A DNA stretch of 64,000 nt, taken from the NCBI RefSeq assembly GCF_016598775.1, contig NZ_CP066802.1, positions 992,001 through 1,056,000 of the forward strand, given 5' to 3'. Source of the stretch: Actinomyces weissii (GTDB taxonomy: Bacteria; Actinomycetota; Actinomycetes; Actinomycetales; Actinomycetaceae). Shown one piece after another: positions 1 to 9,413 of the stretch. The notes below the pieces were generated by a model. That model saw only the letters and a program-made list of their open reading frames with translations. It searched no databases and was not told where the DNA came from. A program made the position numbers and the translations under genes. Numbering within the stretch: the stretch's first letter is position 1; every line of letters starts with the position of its first letter.

Positions 1-1160
1 AGTACGAGCGATCCAGCAGCGGGCAGCTGATCATCCCCTCCGTGCCGGAGGTGACGGTGCCCGCCGTGCAGGGCTCCACCGTGCGCACCACCCTGGACGC
101 CGACCTGCAGAAGGTCATCCAGGACGCCGTCGCCCAGGCCATGAGCACCTGGCAGCCGGAGTGGGTCTCCGTGGTGGTCACCGAGCCGGCCACCGGCAAG
201 GTCCTGGCCATGGTGGACTCCAACTCCTTCGACCCGACCCGGCCGGAGCAGAGCACGGAGGGGAACACGGGTGCCAGGTCCGTGGAGGTGGTCTACGAGC
301 CCGGCAGCGTCGGCAAGGTGGTGACCTTCGCCGCCGCCCTGGAGGAGGGCAAGATCAAGGCCGACAGCACCTGGACGGTGCCGGACACCTGGGCGGCCCC
401 CAACGGCCAGGTCTTTGAGGACTCCCACCCCCACGAGACCACCACCATCACCGCCACCCAGGTGCTGGTGGACTCCTCGAACGTGGGCACCGTCATTATC
501 GGTGACCTGCTGGAGGACTCGGTGCGCCACGACTACATGCGCCGTTTCGGCTGGGGGCAGCTGACCGGCATCGAGCTGCCCGGGGAGGTGAAGGGCATCC
601 TCTCCGCGCCGGAGGACTGGGACGGGCGCACCCGCTACACCACCATGTTCGGGCAGGGGGTGGCCTGCACCCCGATCCAGGCGGTGCAGACCCTGGCTGC
701 CGTCGCCAACGGCGGGGTGCGGGTGCCGCTGCGGCTGATCGACGCCTGGGTCGACTCCCAGGGCACAGTGACCGAGCAGCCGCGGCCGCAGGGCGTGCGC
801 GTGGTCAGTGAGCAGACCGCCGAGACCCTCACGCAGATGCTGGTGGGGGTCACCCAGCCGGGCGGCACCGCAGCCACCGCGGCGGTGGACGGCTACCAGG
901 TGGCGGGCAAGACCGGCACCACCCAGATCCTGGAGGGCGGCAAGGAGATCGGCACGGTCGCCTCCTTCGTGGGCTTCCTGCCCGCCGCGGCCCCGGCCGC
1001 AGCCGTGTCGGTAGTGGTGCACAAGCCCGCCCACGGGGTGTACGGCGGGGTGGTGGCCGGACCCCTGTTCCGGGAGGTGGCCCTGGCCACCATGCACGTG
1101 CTCGGTGTCAAGCCTGATCCGTCAGTCGTCGCATCGACCGCCCCGCCCGCCTCCCAGTAG
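1..1160 (+). CDS. ftsI: FtsI/PBP-type D,D-transpeptidase, C-terminal part (5' truncated by window edge)
   Basis: Septal peptidoglycan transpeptidase that cross-links stem peptides at the division site outside the membrane. The frame is open to the left edge (first whole codon at 3), so only the last ~385 residues are present; the N-terminal TM anchor lies outside the window. All three penicillin-binding motifs are visible: SVGK with the catalytic Ser codon at 306 in an EPGS context, SSN at about 474, and KTGT at about 906. It is followed by murE after ~90 bp, the usual dcw order, which supports FtsI over another class B PBP. The protein ends in a short Pro/Ala-rich tail. Confidence 0.95.
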   Translation, partial: YERSSSGQLIIPSVPEVTVPAVQGSTVRTTLDADLQKVIQDAVAQAMSTWQPEWVSVVVTEPATGKVLAMVDSNSFDPTRPEQSTEGNTGARSVEVVYEPGSVGKVVTFAAALEEGKIKADSTWTVPDTWAAPNGQVFEDSHPHETTTITATQVLVDSSNVGTVIIGDLLEDSVRHDYMRRFGWGQLTGIELPGEVKGILSAPEDWDGRTRYTTMFGQGVACTPIQAVQTLAAVANGGVRVPLRLIDAWVDSQGTVTEQPRPQGVRVVSEQTAETLTQMLVGVTQPGGTAATAAVDGYQVAGKTGTTQILEGGKEIGTVASFVGFLPAAAPAAAVSVVVHKPAHGVYGGVVAGPLFREVALATMHVLGVKPDPSVVASTAPPASQ

Positions 1161-1253
1161 GCTGGTCACACGCACCGCTACCTTGCCCTGAGGACTGCGG
1201 CACGGCCCTGCCGACGCGCGCCAGCGGGACCTGGCGCGATAGATTGAGGAACC

Positions 1254-2861
1254 ATGAGCCTGAACGCCCCCTCGTCCGCTGAGCCTCTGCGCCCGCACCG
1301 CGTACAGCCAGTAGACCTCAAGCACCTGGCTCAACGCTTTGGGCTGCAGCCCGCCAGCGCCAGCCTGCCGCTGGGGCAGACCCGGGTGACCGGGGTGGCG
1401 CAGGGCTCCACGGAGGTGGGCCCCGGGGACCTCTTCGTGGCCCTGCCAGGGGCCCGCGCGCACGGCGCCCAGTACGCCCGCCAGGCCGTCCAGGCCGGGG
1501 CTGTGGCTGTTCTCACTGATCTCGACGGCGCCGCCCTGCTGGCCCAGGAGGACCTCCAGGTGCCGGTGCTCACCAGCACCCAGTTGCCCGGTGTGGTGGG
1601 GCACCTGGCAGCGGAGGTCTACGGCCAGCCCGCCGGAGGCCTGACCACCGCAGCGGTCACCGGCACCAACGGCAAGACCACCACCGCCACCATGATCGAC
1701 CACGTGCTGCGCAAGCTGGGCAAGGTGACGGGACTGATCGGCACCGTGGAGGTCACCCTGGCCGGGGCCAGCCGCCCAGCCGTGCTCACCACCCCGCAGC
1801 CCGCCGACCTGCAGCGCTTCCTGACCTGCCTGCGGGAGGCCGGGGGCACCGACCTGGTGATGGAGGTCTCCTCCCACGCCCTGGCCATGCACCGCACCGA
1901 GCCCGTGGTCTTCACCGTGGCCGGGTTCACCAACCTCACCCAGGACCACCTGGACTACCACACCACCCTGGAGGAGTACTTCGAGGCCAAGGCCCTGCTC
2001 TTCACCCCCCAGCACTCCCGCCACCAGGTGGTCTGCGTGGACGACCCCTGGGGGCGGCGGCTGGCCCAGCGCCTGGCCAGCAGCCCGCAGGCCCGGCTCA
2101 CCACCCTGCGCACCCCGCTGGCCGACCCGGAGGGCCAGGCCTTCCCCGCCACCTGGAGCATCGAGGCGGTGCACCACGAGCCCGCCCGCACCAGCTTCAC
2201 GCTGCGGGGGCCCCAGGACCAGAGGCTGGAGACCGCCACCAGCCTGCCGGGGGACTTCAACGTGGCCAACGCCGCCCTGGCGGTCCTCATGGTGCACGCC
2301 GCCGGGACCCCCCTGGAGGAGATCGGCCAGGCCCTGGGCGAGGCCGGGGTGAGCCCGGTGGTTCCGGGCCGGGTGGAGGCCGTGGGCAGCGGCACCAGCG
2401 GCCCCCGGGTGCTGGTCGACTTCGCCCACAACCCGGGGGCCCTGGAGGCGGTGCTGCGCTCCCTGCGCCCCACCGTCCAGGGGCGTCTGGTGCTCGTCTT
2501 CGGGGCCACCGGTAACCGGGACACCGGCAAGCGCCCACAGATGGCCCGGATCGCCGTCGAGGGCGCGGACCTCGTCATCATCACTGACGACGACCCCCAC
2601 GACGAGGACCCGGCCGCGATCCGTGCCGAGCTCATGGCCGTGGCGCAGTCCGCCCGGCCCGGTGGCACGGAGCTGGAGGAGGTCGCCCCGCGCGAGGCCG
2701 CCATCTGGAAGGCCGTGGAGCTGGCCCGCCCCGAGGACACCGTCCTGATCGCCGGGCGCGGGCACGAGACCGTCCAGGACGTGGCCGGTGAGGACATCAG
2801 CCTGGACGACCGCGTTGCCGCCGCCGAGGCGCTGCGCCGAAAAGAAGGATCTCCCGCATGA
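1254..2861 (+). CDS. murE: UDP-N-acetylmuramyl-tripeptide synthetase
   Basis: Cytoplasmic Mur ligase adding the third, diamino residue to UDP-MurNAc-L-Ala-D-Glu. 535 aa, normal length. The ATP loop TGTNGKTTT is at residues 136-144. Where meso-DAP enzymes carry DNPR, residues 446-449 read DDPH (context TDDDPHDEDP), so L-Lys or L-Ornithine is the more likely substrate, in line with Actinomyces wall types; that is an inference from one motif. The ATG has GAGGA a few bases upstream, and a TAGATT -10-like hexamer ends 8 nt before it, so a short-leader or leaderless transcript may start here. The stop overlaps murF by ATGA. Confidence 0.95.
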   Translation: MSLNAPSSAEPLRPHRVQPVDLKHLAQRFGLQPASASLPLGQTRVTGVAQGSTEVGPGDLFVALPGARAHGAQYARQAVQAGAVAVLTDLDGAALLAQEDLQVPVLTSTQLPGVVGHLAAEVYGQPAGGLTTAAVTGTNGKTTTATMIDHVLRKLGKVTGLIGTVEVTLAGASRPAVLTTPQPADLQRFLTCLREAGGTDLVMEVSSHALAMHRTEPVVFTVAGFTNLTQDHLDYHTTLEEYFEAKALLFTPQHSRHQVVCVDDPWGRRLAQRLASSPQARLTTLRTPLADPEGQAFPATWSIEAVHHEPARTSFTLRGPQDQRLETATSLPGDFNVANAALAVLMVHAAGTPLEEIGQALGEAGVSPVVPGRVEAVGSGTSGPRVLVDFAHNPGALEAVLRSLRPTVQGRLVLVFGATGNRDTGKRPQMARIAVEGADLVIITDDDPHDEDPAAIRAELMAVAQSARPGGTELEEVAPREAAIWKAVELARPEDTVLIAGRGHETVQDVAGEDISLDDRVAAAEALRRKEGSPA

Positions 2862-4321
2862 TCTCCCGCACCATCGACGAGCTCGTCAGCCACACCCAGG
2901 GCCGCCTCGTCACCCCCGCGCCAGCCGCGCCCCAGGCCGTCACGCAGGTGGTGACCGACTCCCGCCAGGCCGGCCCCGGTGCGCTCTTCGTGGCCATCCC
3001 CGGCGAGCGCGTCGACGGGCACGGCTTCATCGGGCAGGTGGCCGGGGCCGGGGCCAGCGCCGCCCTGGTCAGTGACCTGCAGGCCGCCCAGGACTCCCTG
3101 CAGGAGGCCGGGCTGGACAGCCAGGCCCTCGCCCTAATCGAGGTGCCGGACACCGTGGCTGCCTTGGGGGACCTGGCCCGCGCGCACCTGGCCCAGATGC
3201 GCCAGCACGCCCGTGAGCAGGGCCAGGCGCTGACCGTGGTGGCCATGACCGGCTCGGTGGGCAAGACCACCACCAAGGACCTCACCCGCCAGCTCCTGGC
3301 CGCCTGCGGCCCTACGATCGCTCCCCGCCAGAGCTTCAACAACGAGGTCGGCCTGCCCCTGACCGTCCTGGAGACTGACCTGTCCACCCGCTACCTGGTG
3401 CTGGAGATGGGCGCCTCAGGAGTCGGCCACATCGACTACCTCACCGCCATCGCCCCCCTGGACGCCGCCGCGGTGCTGATGATCGGCCACGCCCACATGG
3501 GCGGCTTCGGCTCGGTGGAGGGCGTGGCCGCCGCCAAGAGCGAGATCATCACCGGCCTGCTGCCCACCGGCACCGCGGTCCTCAACGCGGACGACCCCCA
3601 CTGCGCCGCCATGGCCCCGCTGGCCCCCGGACCGGTGCTGCGCTTCTCTGCCACCGGTGACCCCAGCGCCCAGGTGCGGGCCACCGACCTGGAGGTGGGG
3701 GAGCAGGCCCGTGCCAGCTTCAACCTGCACCTGCCGGGGCTGGAGGCGCCCGTGCCCACCCGCCTGGGCCTGGCTGGAGCCCACAACGTCGCCAACGCCC
3801 TGGCCGCCGCCAGCCTGGCCCTGGCAGCCGGGGCCCCTGCCACGCTGGTGGCCCAGGCCCTGGGGCAGGCCCACCTGGAGAGCCCGCACCGGATGGACAT
3901 CAGCACCCTGGCCCGTGACGTCCTGCTGATCGACGACGCCTACAACGCCAACATCGACTCCATGACCGCCTCCCTGGCCGCCCTGCCAGCCCTGGCCGGG
4001 GACCGCCGCCGCGTCGTCGTCATCTCAGAGATGCTGGAGCTGGGGGAGACCTCCGAGCAGGACCACGCCCGCACCGGTGAGCTGGCCGCGCAGGCCGGGG
4101 CCGCGCTGCTCATCACCATCGGCGCGGGCACCGCCCCGCTGCGAGCCGCCGCCCAGGCCGCCAGCCCCGGCCTCGCCACCGCCCACTTCCCGGACGCAGC
4201 CGCCGCCGTCGCGCAGGTGGAGGGCCTGCTGCGCGACGGGGACGCTGTACTGGTCAAAGGATCCAATGGCTCAGGCGCCTGGCGCCTGGCCGACCACCTC
4301 AAGGAGGTCCTGGCAGCATGA
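2858..4321 (+). CDS. murF: UDP-N-acetylmuramoyl-tripeptide--D-alanyl-D-alanine ligase
   Basis: Adds D-Ala-D-Ala to the UDP-MurNAc-tripeptide, the last cytoplasmic step in building the pentapeptide. 487 aa. The Mur-ligase P-loop GSVGKTTTKD is near residues 132-141, the substrate-binding stretch QSFNNEVGLP follows about 25 residues later, and a C-terminal Mur ligase domain carries the DDAYNAN motif. Its ATG overlaps the murE stop and its stop overlaps the mraY start (both ATGA), so translational coupling is expected. Confidence 0.95.
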   Translation: MISRTIDELVSHTQGRLVTPAPAAPQAVTQVVTDSRQAGPGALFVAIPGERVDGHGFIGQVAGAGASAALVSDLQAAQDSLQEAGLDSQALALIEVPDTVAALGDLARAHLAQMRQHAREQGQALTVVAMTGSVGKTTTKDLTRQLLAACGPTIAPRQSFNNEVGLPLTVLETDLSTRYLVLEMGASGVGHIDYLTAIAPLDAAAVLMIGHAHMGGFGSVEGVAAAKSEIITGLLPTGTAVLNADDPHCAAMAPLAPGPVLRFSATGDPSAQVRATDLEVGEQARASFNLHLPGLEAPVPTRLGLAGAHNVANALAAASLALAAGAPATLVAQALGQAHLESPHRMDISTLARDVLLIDDAYNANIDSMTASLAALPALAGDRRRVVVISEMLELGETSEQDHARTGELAAQAGAALLITIGAGTAPLRAAAQAASPGLATAHFPDAAAAVAQVEGLLRDGDAVLVKGSNGSGAWRLADHLKEVLAA

Positions 4322-5406
4322 GGGCGATTCTTATCTCGGCTGCGGTCTCGCTGCTGCTCACCTTCATGGGCACCCCGGCACTGATCCGCTTCCTGCACCG
4401 CAAGCAGTACGGCCAGTTCATCCGGGAGGACGGCCCCCAGGGCCACTTCACCAAGCGTGGCACCCCCACCATGGGTGGCCTGGTCATCCTGGTGTCCACC
4501 GTGATCGGCTACGCCGCCGCCTGCCTGTCAGAGCTGCGCGCCCCCCGCGCCTCCGCCACGCTGCTGCTGTTCCTGGTGGTGGGGCTGGGGCTGATCGGCT
4601 TCATGGACGACTTCGCCAAGATCGCCAAGGAGCGCTCGCTCGGCCTCAAGCCCTGGCAGAAGATCTTCGGCCAGGCCCTGATCGGCATCATCTTCTCAGT
4701 GGGGGCGCTGGCCTTCGCCAACGAGAACGGCCTGACGCCGGGCTCCACCCGCCTGTCCTTCAGCCGGGACACCAACCTGGACCTGGCCTTCCTGGGCATC
4801 GGGCTGGGCGTGTTCCTGTTCATCCTGTGGGCGAACTTCCTGATCACCGCCTGGTCCAACGCCGTGAACCTCACCGACGGCCTGGACGGGCTGGCCGCCG
4901 GCTCCTCCGCCATGGTCTTCGCGGCCTACACGCTGATCGGGGTGTGGCAGACCAACCAGGCCTGCAGCTTCGTGCCCGCCGAGTCGGTGGCCACGCTCTG
5001 CTACCAGGTGCGTGACCCCCGGGACCTGGCCATGGTGGCAGCCGCGCTGATGGGCGCCTGCTTCGGCTTCCTGTGGTGGAACGCCTCACCGGCCCAGATC
5101 TTCATGGGGGACACCGGCTCCCTGGCCCTGGGCGGGGCCGTGGCCGGGCTGTCGATCCTGACCCGCACCGAGTTCCTGGCGGTGCTGATCGGCGGGCTCT
5201 TCGTCATGGAGGTCGTCTCTGACGTGATTCAGGTGGGATTCTTCAAGATGACCCGCCGCCGGGTGTTCCGCATGGCCCCGATCCACCACCACTTCGAGCT
5301 CCTGGGCTGGGCGGAGGTGACCGTGGTCATCCGCTTCTGGCTGATCGCCGGACTGTTCGTGGCCCTGGGACTGGGGGTCTTCTACGCGGAGTGGCTGCTG
5401 GCATGA
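4318..5406 (+). CDS. mraY: Phospho-N-acetylmuramoyl-pentapeptide transferase (lipid I synthase)
   Basis: Integral membrane enzyme that transfers phospho-MurNAc-pentapeptide from UDP to undecaprenyl phosphate, giving lipid I. 362 aa, about ten hydrophobic segments beginning right at the N terminus. Family hallmarks are present: MDDFAKI, the Mg-binding NLTDGLDGLAAG (near residues 184-195), the MGDTGSL loop and the C-terminal IHHHFELLGW. It is joined to murF and murD by ATGA overlaps. Confidence 0.96.
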   Translation: MRAILISAAVSLLLTFMGTPALIRFLHRKQYGQFIREDGPQGHFTKRGTPTMGGLVILVSTVIGYAAACLSELRAPRASATLLLFLVVGLGLIGFMDDFAKIAKERSLGLKPWQKIFGQALIGIIFSVGALAFANENGLTPGSTRLSFSRDTNLDLAFLGIGLGVFLFILWANFLITAWSNAVNLTDGLDGLAAGSSAMVFAAYTLIGVWQTNQACSFVPAESVATLCYQVRDPRDLAMVAAALMGACFGFLWWNASPAQIFMGDTGSLALGGAVAGLSILTRTEFLAVLIGGLFVMEVVSDVIQVGFFKMTRRRVFRMAPIHHHFELLGWAEVTVVIRFWLIAGLFVALGLGVFYAEWLLA

Positions 5407-6884
5407 GCGTCCTCGCAGGCGCGCGGGTGGCGGTAGTAGGTCTGGGCGGCACCGGTCGCGCGGTGGTCGAGGTGGCCCTGGCCCTGGGGGCGCACGTGGA
5501 GGCACTGGACGCCTCCGAGCAGGCTGTTGCCACCCTGCGCGCGCAGCACCGGGAGGGCCCCCAGTCCTCCGGCGGCAGCCTGCGGCTGCGCACGGCTGCG
5601 GACGACGAGGCCCTGGCCCAGGCCCTGGAGGAGGCTGCCGCCCCCCTGGTGGTGGTCTCCCCGGGGGTGCCCCCGCACGCCCCGGTCATTCGCCGTGCCC
5701 AGGCCCTGGGCCGTGAGGTCGTCTCGGAGGTGGAGCTGGCCTGGCGCCTGCAGGCGGAGGGCCCCCACCCGCAGGTACCCTGGCTGGCGATCACCGGCAC
5801 CGACGGCAAGACCACCACCGTCAGCATGCTCGCCAGCATCCTGGCCGCCGCCGGGCTGCAGGCTCCGGCGGTAGGCAACGTGGGCACCCCGGTGATCCAG
5901 GCGGTGGCCCAGGGACAGGCCCAGGCGCTGGCCGTCGAGCTCTCCAGCTTCCAGCTGCACGCCACCAGCAGCATGTCGCCGCTGGCCGCCGTCTGCCTGA
6001 ACGTGGCCGCCGACCACCTGGACTGGCACGGCTCCCAGGAGGCCTACGCGGCTGACAAGGCCCGCGTCTACCACCAGGCCCAGGCCGCTGCCGTCTACAA
6101 CCTGGCCGATCCCTTCACTGAGCAGATGGTCCGCGACGCCGACGTCGTCGCCGGCTGCCGGGCCGTGGGCTTCACCCTCGGGGCGCCGGGTCTGGGGCAG
6201 GTGGGCCGGGTGGAGGACCTGCTGGTGGACCGGGCCTTCCACCAGGAGCGCCACCGGGAGGCGGTGCCCCTGGCCACGGTCGCGGACCTGGCCCATCTGG
6301 CCCCGGGCGGCCAGGCGGAGCGGCTGCCCGCCCACATAGTCGAGGACGCCCTGGCAGCGGCCAGCCTGGCGCGCGCCGCAGGCGTGGAGGCCGAGTCGGT
6401 GGCCGCCGGCCTGCGCGCCTTCAGCCCCGGGGCGCACCGCATCGTGACCGTGGCCCTAGGCGGGGGGGTGACCTGGGTGGACGACTCCAAGGCCACCAAC
6501 CCGCACGCCGCCGAGGCCGCCCTCAGCGCGCTGCCCGCAGGCACGGGGGTGTGGATCGTCGGCGGTGACACCAAGGGCGCCAGCCTCCATGAGCTGGTGG
6601 CCAAGATCGCCCCGGTGCTGCGGGCCGCCGTGGTGATCGGCAAGGACCAGAGCCAGGTCCTCGCCGCCCTGGGGAGCCAGGCCCCGGAGCTGCCGCTGGT
6701 GCGCGTCGCCGACGGTGCCCCCGAGCAGGTGATGACCGAGGCGGTGCGGGCCGCAGCCAGCCTGGCCCGGCCCGGTGACACCGTCATGCTCGCCCCGGCC
6801 TGCGCCTCCTGGGACCAGTTCACTTCCTACGCCCAGCGCGGCGACCTCTTCGCGCGAGCAGCACGTGACATGGTTGCCTCCTAG
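5403..6884 (+). CDS. murD: UDP-N-acetylmuramoylalanine--D-glutamate ligase
   Basis: Adds D-Glu to UDP-MurNAc-L-Ala. 493 aa. The start is the ATG at 5403, which overlaps the mraY stop as ATGA; a GTG 12 bp upstream is also in frame but less likely. A Rossmann-like N terminus (VAVVGLGGTGR) precedes the ATP loop ITGTDGKTTTV near residue 130, and the C-terminal domain has DDSKATNPHA. Some actinobacterial members are longer than the ~440 aa of E. coli MurD, as here. The next gene, ftsW, follows after 17 bp. Confidence 0.94.
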   Translation: MSVLAGARVAVVGLGGTGRAVVEVALALGAHVEALDASEQAVATLRAQHREGPQSSGGSLRLRTAADDEALAQALEEAAAPLVVVSPGVPPHAPVIRRAQALGREVVSEVELAWRLQAEGPHPQVPWLAITGTDGKTTTVSMLASILAAAGLQAPAVGNVGTPVIQAVAQGQAQALAVELSSFQLHATSSMSPLAAVCLNVAADHLDWHGSQEAYAADKARVYHQAQAAAVYNLADPFTEQMVRDADVVAGCRAVGFTLGAPGLGQVGRVEDLLVDRAFHQERHREAVPLATVADLAHLAPGGQAERLPAHIVEDALAAASLARAAGVEAESVAAGLRAFSPGAHRIVTVALGGGVTWVDDSKATNPHAAEAALSALPAGTGVWIVGGDTKGASLHELVAKIAPVLRAAVVIGKDQSQVLAALGSQAPELPLVRVADGAPEQVMTEAVRAAASLARPGDTVMLAPACASWDQFTSYAQRGDLFARAARDMVAS

Positions 6885-6901
6885 GACTGAGGAGGGACCC
6901 T

Positions 6902-8158
6902 ATGGCCGAACCGGGTGAGCGCCGCTGGCTCAGGCGGGGCCGTAGCCAGGAGGCGGACGGCCCACGCCCGGGGGAGTTCGCCCTGCTCAGCTACTACGGC
7001 CTGGGGCTGACCACTCTGCTGCTGCTGGTCATCGGCCTGGTCATGGTCTTCTCCGTGCTCTCGGTGGGCCTGGCCACCGGGGAGGACTCCAGAGCCAGGG
7101 AGATGTACCACTACGCGTTCTTCCCGGTGGTGGGGGTCCTGCTGGCCCTGATGGTCTCCCTGCTGCCGCTGTCCGTGCTGCGGCGCCTGTGGGTGCTGTT
7201 CTTCCCCCTGGCCCTGTTGGCCCAGGCCCTGACCCTGACGGGCCTGGGGCAGGACGTCAACGGCAACCGGAGCTGGCTGCGCCTGCCCGGAATCGGCCTG
7301 GTGCAGCCCGGCGAGTTCCTGAAGGTCGGCCTGGTGCTGCTGCTGGGCAGCCTGGTGGTGCGCTTCCATGACCGCCTCAACAGCGCCAAGGTGCTCCTGG
7401 GCTGGATCGGGGTGCCGGTGCTGCTCGCCCTGGGGCTGGTCCTAGGCGGGGCGGACCTGGGCACGGTGATCGTCATGGCCCTGATAGTGGCGGGGGCGCT
7501 GTGGCTCGGGGGGCTGTCCTGGAAGCCGCTCCTGGTAGCAGGCTCCCTGGCCTTCGTCGGTTTCGTCGCAGGCTCCATGTCCACCTACAGCCGCCGCAGC
7601 CGGATCCTGGACTGGCTGGGCGTAGGCATTCATGACTACCAGGGGGTCGGCTACCAGCCGCGCAACGCGCTCAGCGCGATCGCCACCGGCGGCTGGACCG
7701 GGGTGGGGCTGGGCTCCTCCCGGCAGAAGTGGGGGTACCTGACCCAGTCGGAGAGCGACTACATCTTCGCCATCGTCTGCGAGGAGCTGGGGCTGCTCGG
7801 CGGGCTGCTGGTGCTGCTGCTGTTCCTGGCCTTCGGCTACTTCTGCATGCGCATCATGCGCCGCAGCCAGGACCTTTTCACCACCGTCACCGTGGGGGCG
7901 ATCGCCTGCTGGGTGGTCGGACAGGCGCTGATCAACATGGCGGTGGTGGTGCGGGTGCTGCCGGTGCTGGGAGTTCCTCTGCCCCTGATCTCCCGGGGAG
8001 GCTCCTCGCTCATCGCCGTCCTGCTGGCGGTGGGGGTGCTGCTGTGCCTGGCCCGCCACGAGCCGGGTGCCCAGGAGGCCCTGGATGTGAGGAGCCAGGC
8101 GGTACGCCGTACCCTGGCCGTCATCACCCCACGAAGGAGGAAGCATGACCGCTCATGA
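6902..8158 (+). CDS. ftsW: SEDS-family peptidoglycan polymerase FtsW
   Basis: Division-specific SEDS glycosyltransferase that polymerises lipid II with its partner PBP (FtsI, first gene of the window). 418 aa, about ten TM segments, with a short charged cytoplasmic N terminus. SEDS hallmarks include the LPGIGLVQPGEF loop and the C-terminal PLISRGGSS motif. A strong GAGGAGGG Shine-Dalgarno precedes the ATG. It overlaps murG by 14 bp. The murD-ftsW-murG context separates it from RodA. Confidence 0.95.
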   Translation: MAEPGERRWLRRGRSQEADGPRPGEFALLSYYGLGLTTLLLLVIGLVMVFSVLSVGLATGEDSRAREMYHYAFFPVVGVLLALMVSLLPLSVLRRLWVLFFPLALLAQALTLTGLGQDVNGNRSWLRLPGIGLVQPGEFLKVGLVLLLGSLVVRFHDRLNSAKVLLGWIGVPVLLALGLVLGGADLGTVIVMALIVAGALWLGGLSWKPLLVAGSLAFVGFVAGSMSTYSRRSRILDWLGVGIHDYQGVGYQPRNALSAIATGGWTGVGLGSSRQKWGYLTQSESDYIFAIVCEELGLLGGLLVLLLFLAFGYFCMRIMRRSQDLFTTVTVGAIACWVVGQALINMAVVVRVLPVLGVPLPLISRGGSSLIAVLLAVGVLLCLARHEPGAQEALDVRSQAVRRTLAVITPRRRKHDRS

Positions 8159-9371
8159 GGCTGTCAGACCAGAGGCCGACCCCTTCGGTAGGGCTGCTGC
8201 GGCCTCGGCCCCGACCGGTCTGCGGGTGCTGCTCGCGGGTGGGGGCACCGCCGGTCACGTCAACCCGCTGCTGGCGACGGCGGCGGCCCTGCGCCAGGCC
8301 TTCCCGGGCACCGAGCTGCTGGTGCTGGGCACCGCCACCGGCCTGGAGAAGGACCTGGTGCCAGCCGCCGGGCTGGAGATGGTCACGATCCCCCGGGTGC
8401 CGCTGCCCCGCCGTCCCAGCCTGGACCTGCTGCGTCTGCCCGCCCGGATGCGGGCGGCGGTGGACGGCGCCCGGGCCGCCATCAAGCGGCTCGACGCCGA
8501 CGTCGTGGTCGGCTTCGGCGGCTACGTCTCCACCCCCGCCTACCTGGCGGCCCGCCGGGCCGGGGTGCCGGTGGTGATCCACGAGCAGAACGCCCGCCCC
8601 GGGCTGGCCAACAGACTGGGGGCCCGCTGGGCCCAGGCGGTGGCCCTGACCTTCGCCTCCACCCCGCTGCAGGCCCGCTCCGGGATCACCCGTACCACGG
8701 GCCTGCCGCTGCGGCCTCAGGTTTCCGCCCTGGTGGAGGAGCAGGCCCAGGAGGCAGGGAGGGCCGCGGCCCGTGCCCGGGGGGCCCAGGCCCTGGGCCT
8801 GGACCCGGCGCTGCCCACCCTGCTGGTCACCGGCGGCTCCCTGGGCGCACAGCACCTCAACGAGGTCCTGTGCCAGAGCATGCCTGCCGTACCCGCCGGG
8901 GTACAGGTGCTGCACCTGACCGGCCGGGGCAAGGACCTGCCCGTGCGCGCCGCCCTGGAGCAGGCGGTGGCCGCCGGGGCCACCGACCTGGCAGAGCGCT
9001 ACCACGTGCTGGACTACCTCAACGGCATGGAGCACGCCTACGCCTGCGCGGACGCCGTGGTCTGCCGCTCCGGGGCCGGGACCGTGGCGGAGCTGAGCGC
9101 ACTGGGGCTGCCGGCGCTGTACGTGCCGCTGCCGGTCGGCAACGGGGAGCAGCGCCTGAACGCGGCGGACGTCGTCGCCGCGGGCGGGGGCAGGCTGGTG
9201 GAGGACGCCGCCCTGCGGTCCCAGCACGTCACCGGTTTCATGGAGCTGGTGGCCGACGCCGCCCGGCTGGAGCCCATGGCGCAGGCGGCCCGGGGCGTGG
9301 GGGTGCGCGACGGCGCCCAGCGCCTGGCCGAGCTGGTCGGGGCGGTGGCCCGCGCCGCCCAGCGGGTATGA
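8145..9371 (+). CDS. murG: Lipid II synthase, undecaprenyl-PP-MurNAc-pentapeptide GlcNAc transferase
   Basis: GT28 enzyme on the inner membrane face that adds GlcNAc to lipid I. 408 aa. The glycine-rich AGGGTAGHVNP motif lies near residue 30, after a ~25-residue N-terminal extension not seen in E. coli MurG. The central GGSLGAQHLN and the donor-binding stretch SGAGTVAELSALG are present. AAGGAGGAAG lies directly upstream of the ATG, inside the end of ftsW. Confidence 0.95.
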   Translation: MTAHEAVRPEADPFGRAAAASAPTGLRVLLAGGGTAGHVNPLLATAAALRQAFPGTELLVLGTATGLEKDLVPAAGLEMVTIPRVPLPRRPSLDLLRLPARMRAAVDGARAAIKRLDADVVVGFGGYVSTPAYLAARRAGVPVVIHEQNARPGLANRLGARWAQAVALTFASTPLQARSGITRTTGLPLRPQVSALVEEQAQEAGRAAARARGAQALGLDPALPTLLVTGGSLGAQHLNEVLCQSMPAVPAGVQVLHLTGRGKDLPVRAALEQAVAAGATDLAERYHVLDYLNGMEHAYACADAVVCRSGAGTVAELSALGLPALYVPLPVGNGEQRLNAADVVAAGGGRLVEDAALRSQHVTGFMELVADAARLEPMAQAARGVGVRDGAQRLAELVGAVARAAQRV

Positions 9372-9413
9372 GCCACGACGTATCCGTCGCAGAGCATGAC
9401 CAAGGAGAACCTG

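Noticed and set aside
1122..2765. Long minus-strand ORF opposite murE (547 codons), with similar ones opposite dnaE and pheT
   Set aside because: Gly/His/Leu/Gln-rich mirror translations caused by high GC at third codon positions of the real gene; no motif and no start signal.
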